Source of the DNA: JAAELZ01 sp965223465
Lineage (GTDB): Bacteria > Pseudomonadota > Gammaproteobacteria > Arenicellales > Poriferihabitantaceae
Assembly: GCA_965223465.1 (NCBI GenBank)
Contig: OZ245025.1
Coordinates: 1,364,001-1,428,000 of the forward strand
Direction: 5' to 3'
Length of the DNA: 64,000 nt
Positions 19,618 to 28,313 of this stretch are shown here, one piece after another; position 1 is the first letter of the stretch, and every line of letters starts with the position of its first letter. The translations under genes were made by a program, and so were the position numbers. Below the pieces are notes generated by a model that did not search any database, was not told the origin of the DNA, and saw only the letters and a program-made list of their open reading frames with translations.

Positions 19618-19941
19618 TTATTTTTTATCCGACATTTGGATCAGCTCGGACACCTCCAGCGTGCCGTTAATCTCAAGAAACGGGCACGCTTTTGTCATGG
19701 TTAGCGCTGCATCCATGTCATCGGCCTGAATAATGGTATAGCCAGACATTGATGTCGATCCACCCGCGGCAACAGACCCATCAGGGCCGATGGTATGCGT
19801 ATTTTTTAATGGGTTCATTGGGCTGACCACTAAGTCACCTAGTGTATTCAACCAATCCATATATTTAGCAAAGTGCTGCTTACCTTCTTCTGGGGTAGCG
19901 GGCTGATCACCACCGAGATAAGTAATCAGGTATTGAGGCAT
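19618..19941 (-). CDS. YCII-domain (YciI-like) protein
   Basis: A 107-residue single-domain protein of the YCII-related superfamily, a dimeric ferredoxin-like alpha/beta fold. It shows MPQYLITYLGG at the start, a DLVVSPMNPLKN segment, and the GYTIIQADDMDAALTMTKACPFL region typical of the DGPF/YCII group often encoded near sigma factors. No sigma factor is nearby. The function of these proteins is mostly unknown. A GGAG ribosome-binding site lies about 6 nt before the ATG. Confidence 0.85.
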   Translation of the reverse strand: MPQYLITYLGGDQPATPEEGKQHFAKYMDWLNTLGDLVVSPMNPLKNTHTIGPDGSVAAGGSTSMSGYTIIQADDMDAALTMTKACPFLEINGTLEVSELIQMSDKK

Positions 19942-20042
19942 GTTTTCTCCTATGTTGGCTAATCATAAGCGCAGTTTCACCTGCATATACCACCAGTATA
20001 GCACGCAATACCGGGCTACTCAGAATACACGTAAATAAGGGC

Positions 20043-20438
20043 TCAACCATTTACGCTCAACTGCTGACTATGCGCATGCGTATCTCGAATCAGATGAGTA
20101 TCATAGATGATAGTTAGCTTGGTAAATCGCGTTCCATCTTGCGCTAACTCGAAAACATCCACGCACTCAAAATCCACGATTTTTCCACTTTGCAGCGTCC
20201 AGGTATAATTAAAATGCAAAGCAACAACCGCCTTATTATCGCTGGAATCAAAGATATTAAGCAGCTTGGTTTGCGATTGCGCAGTATCTGCAAACAAATC
20301 CTGGTAAAAACGGCGCACCGGCATTTCCCCATAGAGCGGCGAACTTACAATCGCATCGGCGGCAAAAAGGGATAACACTTTTTCTAAACTCGCCGCGTTC
20401 AGGGCTGCCAGGTATTGCTGGCAAAGTGCTTTGATCAT
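20043..20438 (-). CDS. NTF2/SnoaL-like small protein
   Basis: A 131-residue protein with the cone-shaped NTF2-like pattern: an N-terminal helix (ALCQQYLAALNAASLEKVLSL) followed by FAADAIVSSPLYGEMPVRRFY and several beta strands including VVALHFNYTWTLQSGKIVDFECVDVFEL. Family members are small isomerases, hydrolases or binding proteins; nothing here identifies a substrate. GGAG lies upstream of the ATG. It is in a run of minus-strand small genes. Confidence 0.8.
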   Translation of the reverse strand: MIKALCQQYLAALNAASLEKVLSLFAADAIVSSPLYGEMPVRRFYQDLFADTAQSQTKLLNIFDSSDNKAVVALHFNYTWTLQSGKIVDFECVDVFELAQDGTRFTKLTIIYDTHLIRDTHAHSQQLSVNG

Positions 20439-20471
20439 AATCGTGGTCTCTCCAGTTAACTATTCTAAAAA

Positions 20472-20879
20472 TCAGCGCTTAAAACTATCTGTATTTTTGG
20501 TTGTTGCGGGGTTTTCTTTGATTCGCCAAACAAAAAACAATAGCACCAACGCCATTGTAATCAACAAAACCTGCATACGGGTCTCGCCATTAAAAATCGC
20601 GATGGTGATGATGAAGCTAATCACAATCAACAACGACGCCTTGTATTTGGTTTGACGTGACAGCGTTTTACTGTCCTCCCACTGCTTTAAGCTTGGGCCA
20701 AACCAGGGATTATTGAGTAGCATTTGATGAAACCTGGGTGAGCTATTTGAAAACAAAACTAACGCGCCGATCAAAAAAGGTGTGGTCGGTAGAATCGGTA
20801 ATATAGCGCCCAGCAGCCCCAAACCGACGCAAAGCCACCCCAAAATAATGAACAAATGGCGTTGTAACTTTTTCCGCAT
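20472..20879 (-). CDS. YbaN family (DUF454) inner membrane protein
   Basis: A 135-residue membrane protein with the DUF454 pattern: LGWLCVGLGLLGAILPILPTTPFLIGALVLFSNSSPRFHQMLL, then PWFGPSLKQWEDSKTLSRQTKYKA, then two more hydrophobic stretches. The PILPTTPF and WFGP motifs are characteristic. Function is unknown in the family. It starts just upstream of the NTF2-like gene on the same strand and may be cotranscribed. Confidence 0.88.
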   Translation of the reverse strand: MRKKLQRHLFIILGWLCVGLGLLGAILPILPTTPFLIGALVLFSNSSPRFHQMLLNNPWFGPSLKQWEDSKTLSRQTKYKASLLIVISFIITIAIFNGETRMQVLLITMALVLLFFVWRIKENPATTKNTDSFKR

Positions 20880-21034
20880 GCCAAATAAATCGTAATAATT
20901 ATCCTAGCTAAAAACCGATAACAACGCAGTAGCTTACCTGAGAATCTAAAGTTTACCTAAAGCACTGAACAATTCTTTCAACACTCGGGTCATGTGTCCA
21001 CCCAGTAACGATCCTACATTTTATGTGTAATGTG

Positions 21035-21232
21035 CTAATAGGTTTCGTTTTCGCTGAATACCTTGACGGATAGCGCTTGATTTTCTTTATATGTCACAAT
21101 GAATGTGATTGGCCTGCAACAAACCTGGCAGTCTTCGATATATTCCTGGGATACATCTTTAGAATCGATCATTACGTCAATCATTTCTCCGCAATAGGGG
21201 CAACCTATCGTTTTTTCGATTAATCCGTTCAT
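21035..21232 (-). CDS. CPXCG-motif cysteine-rich small protein
   Basis: A 65-residue protein with two cysteine knuckles, CPYCGE at about 11-16 and CQVCCRP at about 35-41, followed by a VTY strand. This matches the small CPXCG family widespread in gammaproteobacteria. A zinc-ribbon fold is likely; the function is unknown. Confidence 0.85.
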   Translation of the reverse strand: MNGLIEKTIGCPYCGEMIDVMIDSKDVSQEYIEDCQVCCRPITFIVTYKENQALSVKVFSENETY

Positions 21233-21339
21233 TTTTTAGGCATCTTTTCCATCTACGTTAACGAATTCACCCTACGGAGAAAGCTGACTTCGTTATTAAT
21301 CGGTAGTTTGAGTTCATTGCACCTGGTTTCGATAAAGAC

Positions 21340-21627
21340 TCACCCCGGGTTATTAAAATGATAAAGAATTAAGCCACAGAATCCCGATAAACCAGGAAGA
21401 ACTGTAAACTGAATTATGTTTTTATATTTGTCTTTGCCATTTTCAGATTTTAGAAAGGCGGAAACTTGAATATACAATACAACTATCAATAGCAAGAGAC
21501 CTGTAATCGTTGATTCGTTAAATCCAACATCAGACAAAATGAGCAACGGTGCAACGAACACAAACATACATACAAAAAATACAACAATTACGCTAATTAG
21601 ATTTCCTGATCTGAATCTGATTTTCAT
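21340..21627 (-). CDS. Small three-TM hypothetical membrane protein
   Basis: A 95-residue protein with three hydrophobic segments (about 10-31, 39-58, 73-88) separated by a short charged loop (KSENGKDKYKN). I do not recognise the family. The ATG at 21627 follows the stop of the GIY-YIG gene closely, and a TTG three bases earlier is the alternative. Translational coupling to that gene is likely. Confidence 0.6.
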   Translation of the reverse strand: MKIRFRSGNLISVIVVFFVCMFVFVAPLLILSDVGFNESTITGLLLLIVVLYIQVSAFLKSENGKDKYKNIIQFTVLPGLSGFCGLILYHFNNPG

Positions 21628-21634
21628 CAATGCG

Positions 21635-22075
21635 CTAGCCTAGACCTTCACACAACGATGATTCTACGGGACTCCCTACTGCATTTTTAAACATGGCGAA
21701 TTTGGGTTGTTCAGCGGAGAAAAAAAGGTGCGCCTCACACTTACAATCACTGCAACCGAACCCCTGGATCGGTACAATGTTTTTCATTTCTGCTAGGGAT
21801 TTTGCCCATTCATGCTCCAATCGTTCAGCAGCATGGCTATACCATACTACTGTAGGATCCGCGAACTCACGTAAGTAATCTATGTGCCAATGTTTCGATT
21901 TCGCTTTACGACAATGCCTGGATACACGGGCCAATACACCCCCAGGCCCAAATGCGCTGCCCACATAGATGTAGTAACCGGGTTGAACATTAAGCTGGCC
22001 CCAGCGACCTATTTCTGCGAGCGTGCCAGTTTCCGATTTAAGTACAAGTGCGTAAGTACCAGGTCTTGGTTTCAT
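21635..22075 (-). CDS. GIY-YIG-like (DUF123) nuclease family protein
   Basis: A 146-residue protein of the DUF123 / Uri-superfamily group. It contains GTYALVLKSE, the degenerate GIY-YIG core PGYYIYVGSAFGPGG, and RVSRHCRKAKSKHWHIDYLRE, followed by the family's Cys cluster GCSDCKC. These proteins resemble GIY-YIG endonucleases, but activity is generally unproven. The start is taken at the ATG 22075; a TTG two codons upstream is possible. Confidence 0.85.
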   Translation of the reverse strand: MKPRPGTYALVLKSETGTLAEIGRWGQLNVQPGYYIYVGSAFGPGGVLARVSRHCRKAKSKHWHIDYLREFADPTVVWYSHAAERLEHEWAKSLAEMKNIVPIQGFGCSDCKCEAHLFFSAEQPKFAMFKNAVGSPVESSLCEGLG

Positions 22076-22116
22076 TGACAAACCACACTCTTAAAAGCTA
22101 TCTTTTCCGAATATAC

Positions 22117-22257
22117 TTACCATGGCGCTTTCTCTCCTTTACGAGGCTTGGCTACAATTTGCCACGCATCTTCGTAAATAACTATGCCCGAGTCCTTAGA
22201 TTTGTACACCTCTATTTCTATGCCATGATATTTAAGTATTTCCGACTGACCCAACAT
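22117..22257 (-). CDS. Small hypothetical protein (46 aa)
   Basis: A 46-residue frame on the minus strand from the ATG at 22257 to the TAA at 22117. It begins MLGQSEILKYHGIEIEVY and ends AKPRKGEKAPW. The strand-and-helix composition, tight placement 12 bp after the next upstream gene and lack of a competing frame make it look real. It has no recognisable domain. It may form a two-gene unit with the 75-residue protein upstream. Confidence 0.5.
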   Translation of the reverse strand: MLGQSEILKYHGIEIEVYKSKDSGIVIYEDAWQIVAKPRKGEKAPW

Positions 22258-22269
22258 GCGCCTAATAGC

Positions 22270-22497
22270 TTATTCTGCTTCGGGTTTAAACCATGATATC
22301 GCGTGTCTATGTTCGTCATTTTCTAGTATTTTTGGTACGACTAGCCTTTGGTTAAACCACTTTAACGTGTTTCTTAAATGCTCATGTTCTAGTTTTGATA
22401 GGTCACCAGTCTCCCTTAGCTCATGCGCTGCGACCAAAATACCTAGATTTCGAGTTGAATCTAAATCCCAAATTTTAGTAGAAAAACGAAGATACAT
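22270..22497 (-). CDS. Small conserved-looking hypothetical protein (75 aa)
   Basis: A 75-residue, highly charged soluble protein. It contains LVAAHELRETGDLSKLEHEH, then TLKWFNQRLVVPK and AISWFKPEAE near the C-terminus. I recall small proteins with the same WFN..L.VP...AI.WFKPEA ending in other proteobacteria, but no function is attached to them. It is followed after 12 bp by another very small frame on the same strand. Confidence 0.65.
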   Translation of the reverse strand: MYLRFSTKIWDLDSTRNLGILVAAHELRETGDLSKLEHEHLRNTLKWFNQRLVVPKILENDEHRHAISWFKPEAE

Positions 22498-22743
22498 ATC
22501 TATTGTGCCCTAATCCTTTGTGCGAACGGTGTAATTGAATTCTGGCGAACATACGGAACATACAGTCAGACTTTTGTACACGCTTTGCCCAACCTCCCTA
22601 TTTTCCAACCGGCAGTATAAACCTGACAATCATTGGTGACAACTCTTTGCATGTCAGCATTAAAGCAAACTATGCGATGTCCTTCTAATGCACGGTACAG
22701 TAGCTTATATTCGCTCGTAGATAAATCAAACTAAGCCTATCTC

Positions 22744-23502
22744 TTGCTGACTGAATCGCTCATTGTATTTTTTGCCGCAACCGTACACGGTGCTTTGGGG
22801 TTGGGCTTTCCGATGACAGTCACACCCTTGCTTGCCTGGCAAGGTAATCTGATGCGCGCGATTCAATTGACGCTATTTCCCACCGTGGGTGTCAATATAT
22901 TGATGATTATCAGTCAATCCCAGCCATGGCAGGCGATACGACCATTGATCTTTATTTTACCGGCAGTGGTTATAGGCACCATCGCGGGTAGCATGCTGAT
23001 CGTTTATTTCAATGCGGATGTTTTCCGTATCCTGCTGGCCTTGTTGATCCTGGTTTTCCTCTGGCTGGATCATAAAAAGCGCATAGGCATCACCAATCCG
23101 AGCGCAAAACCGCGTGGTGTAATAGTCATCGGCCTGATTACAGGTTTGTTGGTTGGTGTGGTTAATGCCGGCGTACCTGCTTTGATCATCTTTGCGCTCT
23201 ACAATCAACTGGGGCGCGGCCAAAGCATCGTGCTATTTAACAGTTGCTTTTTAATGGGCAAAATAACCCAGTTTGTGTTGTTTGGCAGCTTGGGGGAGCT
23301 CAATACCGAGTGGCAGCTAAGCGGTTTTTTGTTGATGTTGATCGCTGTTGTAGGAGTACTGTTGGGTCAATGGCTGGGTAAACGGTTGGATCAATCACGC
23401 TGGCGAGCAGCCATGCGCTGGGTATTATTATTCATTGCGCTGTCCTTGTTGTTCAAGATTTTTACCGAAGGTCAACTCTCTCTATTTAAATCAAACTCTT
23501 GA
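22744..23502 (+). CDS. TauE/SafE family sulfite/anion permease
   Basis: A 252-residue membrane protein with about seven to eight hydrophobic segments and the two-fold TauE/SafE architecture: HGALGLGFPMTVTPLLA in the first half and GLITGLLVGVVNAGVPALIIFAL in the second. Family members export sulfite, sulfoacetate or related organosulfur anions. In a genome with Sox sulfur oxidation a sulfite or sulfonate role is attractive but unproven. The start is a TTG at 22744. The 3' end overlaps that of the convergent thioredoxin-like gene by 17 bp. Confidence 0.85.
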   Translation: MLTESLIVFFAATVHGALGLGFPMTVTPLLAWQGNLMRAIQLTLFPTVGVNILMIISQSQPWQAIRPLIFILPAVVIGTIAGSMLIVYFNADVFRILLALLILVFLWLDHKKRIGITNPSAKPRGVIVIGLITGLLVGVVNAGVPALIIFALYNQLGRGQSIVLFNSCFLMGKITQFVLFGSLGELNTEWQLSGFLLMLIAVVGVLLGQWLGKRLDQSRWRAAMRWVLLFIALSLLFKIFTEGQLSLFKSNS

Positions 23503-24007
23503 GCTTTTCTACCATTTCGTTTGAATCCCATTCGGTTGCGCCGAATAGGGTATAGCGAATTCTCCCCGCAGGGTCGATCACGAAGGTCGCTGGGGCTGCA
23601 AACACTTTCCATTCCGCCAACGTGCCACCTGCTTCATCCATCAAAATCGTAAATTCTGGCTTCACTTCTTCGATAAATTGTCGCACTTCTTCCTTGCTTT
23701 CGCCCATATTGACTGCCAGAATTTTGAGATCATCTCCCATTTTGGCTTGCAAGCGATTCATCGACGGCATTTCTACCCGACATGGCGTGCAATAAGTCGC
23801 CCAAAACTGCACCAGCGTTAATTTACCCTTAAACTGTGCCAGCGTCACTGATTTGCCTTCAAACGAGCTTAATACCAGGCTTGGGGTGCCCCCTTCATAA
23901 GGTTTTAGTTCTGCTGCTTTAGCCGGCAGCATCAAGAAAACCACCAACCCCACTACCGCAAATAAGGCAATCACTTTAATTGCAATCAACCAAATAACTC
24001 GGTTCAT
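23486..24007 (-). CDS. TlpA-like membrane-anchored thioredoxin
   Basis: A 173-residue periplasmic thiol-disulfide protein with an N-terminal membrane anchor (about 5-30), then a TlpA/ResA-type thioredoxin domain. It has LSSFEGKSVTLAQFKGKLTLVQFWATYCTPC with the active CTPC pair, and a cis-proline loop in FAAPATFVIDPAGRI. Such proteins keep cytochrome c haem-site cysteines or other periplasmic thiols reduced. AGGAG precedes the ATG. It lies 21 bp after an exported hydrolase-like gene and is probably in the same transcript. Confidence 0.88.
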   Translation of the reverse strand: MNRVIWLIAIKVIALFAVVGLVVFLMLPAKAAELKPYEGGTPSLVLSSFEGKSVTLAQFKGKLTLVQFWATYCTPCRVEMPSMNRLQAKMGDDLKILAVNMGESKEEVRQFIEEVKPEFTILMDEAGGTLAEWKVFAAPATFVIDPAGRIRYTLFGATEWDSNEMVEKLKSLI

Positions 24008-24028
24008 AGTTTAATCTCCTGCCGTCAG

Positions 24029-24835
24029 CTAATTAAGCCTTTGTTGCTGGTTTAGTCTGTCCAATGTGGTCACGCTTGCGCGTACCAGGCCCGCCAATTG
24101 TGACGTAACCGTCTGTTCAGCCAGATTTTGTTTTTCGCGTTCGTAGAAAAACCCGCGCACGCCGGGTATCAACGCCGTTGTCACCAGGCTCCCGCTAGCT
24201 CCAAGTTGCTGTGCTAAAGCGGGTAAGGCCCAACGATGGGGCGTTTTTTCACCTTCCAGCACCGCAATGGGGGTTTTGGTCTTGCCCACTGCGTCAATAT
24301 AAACTGGATCTTTGCCGGGCTCTGGCGGTTTGGCATTCAAACGAGGATAAAGTAACACTACCCCCTTTAACGCGTCCAGCTGATTCGGATGCAGCTGTTC
24401 CCAGCGCGCCAAGCCACGCAATAACACCGCACTACCACGCCCGCTGGAAATTAAGTATACCTGTTTGTCTGGTGCCTGAATGGCAGCGTCGATAATGGCA
24501 ACGACATCCTCGGTTGGGATTTGTTCAATCGCGCTTTTCTGCTTGGGCAGAAAATAAGCCGTTAACAAATCCGGCATCCATATTTCCATTTTATTTGCGG
24601 ACAACAAAGAGGCCGTATTCATTTCAGCCTTCCCTGTACCTTGGTCGCAGGCAAAGCCTAGCAACAACTTTGCACCCTCGGCTTTATATTGTCTGATATC
24701 AACACGCTCACCGCTGGGCAAGTCCATTGCAAACATTGCGCTGTCCTGCGCACCAACCGTACTCGAAAACACGAAGCTGAATACGCTAAATACAAATGCT
24801 TGGGTCAGTTTATTTTTCATCCTTTTCAGTAACAT
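24029..24835 (-). CDS. Exported alpha/beta-hydrolase-like protein of unknown function
   Basis: A 268-residue protein with a signal peptide (KLTQAFVFSVFSFVFSSTVGAQ). The body has an alpha/beta-hydrolase rhythm, but the nucleophile elbow is degenerate: SSGRGSAVLLRGLARW stands where GxSxG is expected. A catalytic function is therefore uncertain. The segments DALKGVVLLYPRL and TPIAVLEGEKTPHRW resemble strands before the acid and His positions. The start is ambiguous among GTG 24865, ATG 24835 and ATG 24820; all keep the signal peptide. It probably shares an operon with the TlpA-like gene downstream. Confidence 0.6.
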   Translation of the reverse strand: MLLKRMKNKLTQAFVFSVFSFVFSSTVGAQDSAMFAMDLPSGERVDIRQYKAEGAKLLLGFACDQGTGKAEMNTASLLSANKMEIWMPDLLTAYFLPKQKSAIEQIPTEDVVAIIDAAIQAPDKQVYLISSGRGSAVLLRGLARWEQLHPNQLDALKGVVLLYPRLNAKPPEPGKDPVYIDAVGKTKTPIAVLEGEKTPHRWALPALAQQLGASGSLVTTALIPGVRGFFYEREKQNLAEQTVTSQLAGLVRASVTTLDRLNQQQRLN

Positions 24836-25135
24836 ACAATTAACGAAGCGGAGTATATAGAACACTTTACGACATAGAATATAAGCTAGATCAAATAAGC
24901 GTTAATTAATATTATTAATTTTTAATAATATACTTGCTTTTTACATAATTCCAAGCGTAATCGGGCCCATTTTATTCTTCGTTGGCGTGAAGCAGTAGTA
25001 ATCGTAATTCCTTTGCCAGGCAAGGTCGAAATACGCACCACTTGTTTGCATCACACATTATATACTTGAACCGTTCCCGGTGATATTGATATTGTTTACC
25101 CGTCTTCACACGCTAATTTTTGCTTACCCGATTTC

Positions 25136-25840
25136 ATGCCCTATTCTTTTGATATACTGGATGCTATCGCTATTTCTTGGTTTCTTGTTGCCTGGATAGG
25201 CTATAGCGCCATCAGTAAGCGACGCTATTCTTCTGGTGGAGAAGCAACTTTAACCAAGCTATCTCGAAATTATCGAAAAGCATGGATGCTAAATATGCTT
25301 GATCGTGAGTTTCGCATAGTAGACACCACCTTGCTGAGTACCCTGATTCAAAGTGTCTCGTTTTTTACCTCAGGAACCATTCTACTGATCGCTGGTTTAT
25401 TCGCCGCGCTAAGTGCCGCTCAAGACGTACTCGAAATGACAGCACAAATCCCGTTTGCGGTTGAAACCAATTTACTCACGGTAAAAATCAAGTTCTTACT
25501 GCTTATCGGTCTATTTGTATACGTATTTTTCAAACTGGTTTGGTCACTCCGGCAATACAACTTTGCCGTCGTGATGATGGGTGGAGCCTGCATCGAATTT
25601 GATGATCAAGACGAAAAAACGCGCTTTGCTGAAAAAATGGGTGTGGTAATAGACCGAGGTGGCATACATTTTAACGAGGGCATGCGCGGCTATGAGTTTG
25701 GTTTGGCGTATTTGGGATGGTTTATTCACCCCCTATTATTTATCGGTGCAACAACTTTGGTTGTTTTAGTGATCTATCGACGTGAGTTTCATTCCAACGT
25801 GTTGCGCGCCATGCAGCAATGGGACCAAACACAACAATAA
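25136..25840 (+). CDS. DUF599 family membrane protein
   Basis: A 234-residue inner-membrane protein of the DUF599 family. It has an N-terminal TM segment, the conserved RKAWMLNMLDREFRIVDTTLLSTLIQSVSFF block, a second and third TM, the SLRQYNFAVVMMGGA block, and a C-terminal TM. The family has no known function. It stands alone ahead of the cbb3 oxidase operon, with 242 bp of promoter-containing DNA between them. Confidence 0.85.
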   Translation: MPYSFDILDAIAISWFLVAWIGYSAISKRRYSSGGEATLTKLSRNYRKAWMLNMLDREFRIVDTTLLSTLIQSVSFFTSGTILLIAGLFAALSAAQDVLEMTAQIPFAVETNLLTVKIKFLLLIGLFVYVFFKLVWSLRQYNFAVVMMGGACIEFDDQDEKTRFAEKMGVVIDRGGIHFNEGMRGYEFGLAYLGWFIHPLLFIGATTLVVLVIYRREFHSNVLRAMQQWDQTQQ

Positions 25841-25925
25841 AATTGATGCGTTTCGTCCAAACTTATGGTTAACTGCTATTTAGAGATAGATTCTAATATC
25901 TCTAATGCGCCTAGGTAAGCATGAT

Positions 25926-25967
25926 TTGACTTAGGTCAAGTTTGAGATAATAAGCAATCGTTATATT
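25926..25967 (+). promoter_or_regulatory. FNR box and -10 element of the ccoNOQP promoter
   Basis: TTGAC-TTAG-GTCAA at 25926-25939 is a perfect dyad of the FNR/ANR type. A TATATT at 25962-25967 is centred 32 bp downstream, which places the box at about -41.5 relative to the expected start of transcription near 25974. That is the class II FNR activation geometry. The leader to ccoN would be about 110 nt. Low-oxygen induction of the oxidase by the FNR encoded at 30838 is the natural inference. Confidence 0.75.
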
Positions 25968-26082
25968 CCGGCTAGCAAATCGTTCTTTATGGTGCACCGC
26001 ACCATGGGTGCATTCTTTACGTGCCATTAATAGCCAAAAATAACGCGTAAACCAAAAATTTTAGAAAACTGAGGATTCATAC

Positions 26083-27498
26083 ATGAATACAGCACAAACG
26101 TATAACTACGACGTCGTGCGGAAGTTTGCCGTGATGTCGATCGTTTGGGGCATCGTCGGCATGCTTGTCGGCGTTATCATTGCCTTTTTACTGGTCTTTC
26201 CAGATATGTTCGAAGGTATTCCCTACTTTTCATTCGGTCGCCTACGCCCTCTGCACACCAATGCGGTTATTTTCGCGTTTGGCGGTAGCGTTTTATTTGC
26301 TACCTCTTATTACATTGCGCAGCGCACCTGCCACACGACATTATTTGCGCCTAAATTGGCGGCTTTTACATTCTGGGGCTGGCAGTTGATTATCGTGCTT
26401 GCAGCGATCACTTTACCTTTGGGCATCACTTCCTCAAAAGAATACGCAGAGCTTGAATGGCCTATTGATATCTTGATTACCCTCGTATGGGTCGCTTACG
26501 CAATCGTATTTTTTGGCACACTCGCGACCCGTAAAGTAAAACATATATATGTAGCAAACTGGTTTTTCGGCGCCTTTATCCTCACCGTGGCGATGCTGCA
26601 TATTGTCAATAACCTCGAAATTCCTGTTTCCTTGACAAAATCATACTCCATTTACGCAGGGGTACAGGATGCGATGATTCAATGGTGGTATGGCCATAAT
26701 GCGGTTGGTTTCTTCCTGACAGCTGCATTCCTCGGCATGATGTACTACTTTATCCCCAAGCAGGCAAATCGGCCGGTGTATTCTTATCGTTTATCCGTCG
26801 TGCACTTTTGGGCGCTGGTATTCACCTATATCTGGGCAGGCCCACACCATCTTTTATACACCGCTTTACCTGACTGGACGCAGTCGCTCGGCATGTTATT
26901 GTCACTGATCCTGCTGGCGCCTTCATGGGGCGGTATGATCAATGGCATCATGACGCTTTCCGGTGCTTGGGAAAAATTGCGCGATGACCCTATCCTAAAA
27001 TTTCTGGTGGTCTCGGTTTCATTCTACGGAATGTCAACCTTCGAAGGCCCAATGATGGCAATCAAGTCTGTCAATGCACTTTCACATTACACAGACTGGA
27101 CCATTGGCCACGTTCACTCCGGCGCATTAGGTTGGGTCGGAATGGTATCTATGGGTGCCATGTACTACCTGATCCCACGGCTATTTAATACCAAAATTTA
27201 CAGCATTAAGCTCATCGAATGGCACTTCTGGACCGCGACAATTGGCGTGGTGCTTTACATTACTGCGATGTGGATTTCCGGCATTATGCAAGGCTTGATG
27301 TGGCGCGCGGTAAATAACGACGGCACGCTTACCTACAGTTTTGTTGAGAGCGTCCAGGCGATGCAACCATTCTATATCATTCGTGGTGTAGGGGGCACGG
27401 TATTCCTGTTTGGTATGCTGCTGATGGCTTACAACATCTATAAAACCATTGCACAGGGTGAGGCGGTAGACGCTCCTGTTCTGGCGCCAGCTCACTAA
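26083..27498 (+). CDS. ccoN: cbb3-type cytochrome c oxidase subunit I (CcoN)
   Basis: Catalytic subunit of the high-affinity cbb3 terminal oxidase, which reduces O2 to water and pumps protons. It is a 471-residue, twelve-helix protein carrying the low-spin haem b and the haem b3-CuB centre. Conserved segments include GRLRPLHTNAVIFAFGG (haem ligand His), WWYGHNAVGFFLT, WAGPHHLLYTALPDW (CuB His pair) and DWTIGHVHSGALGWVG (haem ligands). It is the first gene of ccoNOQP; ccoO follows after 18 bp with a GGAG site. Confidence 0.97.
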   Translation: MNTAQTYNYDVVRKFAVMSIVWGIVGMLVGVIIAFLLVFPDMFEGIPYFSFGRLRPLHTNAVIFAFGGSVLFATSYYIAQRTCHTTLFAPKLAAFTFWGWQLIIVLAAITLPLGITSSKEYAELEWPIDILITLVWVAYAIVFFGTLATRKVKHIYVANWFFGAFILTVAMLHIVNNLEIPVSLTKSYSIYAGVQDAMIQWWYGHNAVGFFLTAAFLGMMYYFIPKQANRPVYSYRLSVVHFWALVFTYIWAGPHHLLYTALPDWTQSLGMLLSLILLAPSWGGMINGIMTLSGAWEKLRDDPILKFLVVSVSFYGMSTFEGPMMAIKSVNALSHYTDWTIGHVHSGALGWVGMVSMGAMYYLIPRLFNTKIYSIKLIEWHFWTATIGVVLYITAMWISGIMQGLMWRAVNNDGTLTYSFVESVQAMQPFYIIRGVGGTVFLFGMLLMAYNIYKTIAQGEAVDAPVLAPAH

Positions 27499-27516
27499 TC
27501 GCAATAGGAGATAAAA

Positions 27517-28155
27517 ATGAGTTTACAAATCAAAACAGAAACCAACATCGCCTACCTAATTGTTCTAACCTTGTTGCTGGTGAGCGTGGGTGGGCTAGTG
27601 CAAATCACCCCCTTGTTCTTTCAGCACTCTACAACTGAGCCTATCAAGGGTCTGAAACCATATAGTCCGCTGCGCTTAACCGGACGTGACGTTTATATCC
27701 GTGAAGGCTGTAATACCTGCCATTCACAAATGATTCGCCCGTTCCGCGCGGAGACCGATCGTTACGGGCACTATTCAGTTGCCGGTGAATTTGTCTACGA
27801 CAAACCATTTTTATGGGGTTCCAAGCGTACCGGACCAGATCTACACCGAGTAGGTGGACGCTACAGCGACAAATGGCACCGTGTACATCTTTATCAACCA
27901 CGCGACGTGGTGCCTGAATCTGTTATGCCAGCTTACCCCTGGTTAGCCAGTAATATTGCTGATTCAGCCTCCATTAAAACGAAAATGAGCAGATTGCAGA
28001 TGATCGGGATTCCGTATACGGATGAAGATATTGCCAACGCTGAACAATCCATGCTGACGGAATCCGGTAAAGCTTCACTCGAAGAAATCACCGAAATGGA
28101 CGCCATGGTTGCTTATTTGCAAGGTCTGGGCATTGAGCTCAAGGAGACAAGATAA
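27517..28155 (+). CDS. ccoO: cbb3-type oxidase subunit II (CcoO)
   Basis: Membrane-anchored monohaem cytochrome c that carries electrons to CcoN. The 212 residues have one N-terminal TM helix (about 11-33) and the haem c motif CNTCH at 65-69, followed by the family block SQMIRPFRAETDRYGHYS and a Met axial ligand region around PESVMPAYPWL. AGGAG lies just before the ATG, and the stop codon overlaps the ccoQ start (TAATG). Confidence 0.96.
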   Translation: MSLQIKTETNIAYLIVLTLLLVSVGGLVQITPLFFQHSTTEPIKGLKPYSPLRLTGRDVYIREGCNTCHSQMIRPFRAETDRYGHYSVAGEFVYDKPFLWGSKRTGPDLHRVGGRYSDKWHRVHLYQPRDVVPESVMPAYPWLASNIADSASIKTKMSRLQMIGIPYTDEDIANAEQSMLTESGKASLEEITEMDAMVAYLQGLGIELKETR

Positions 28156-28313
28156 TGCTTTCGATCATTGCAACCGTTTCCACCATTATGGTCATGATCA
28201 CTTTCATTGCGATTGTGATTTGGGCATGGAGTGGTAAGCGCAAAAAAGACTTCGATGAAGCAGCACGCTTACCCCTAGACGAAAACCTGAACAGAGAAAA
28301 TAATCATGGCTGA
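28155..28313 (+). CDS. ccoQ: cbb3-type oxidase small subunit CcoQ
   Basis: A 52-residue protein with one TM helix (IATVSTIMVMITFIAIVIWA) followed by a WSGKRKKDFDEAARLPL segment, the standard CcoQ pattern. It stabilises the oxidase or its subunit assembly. It starts in the ccoO stop codon and overlaps the ccoP start by 8 nt, so all four subunits are translationally linked. Confidence 0.93.
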   Translation: MLSIIATVSTIMVMITFIAIVIWAWSGKRKKDFDEAARLPLDENLNRENNHG

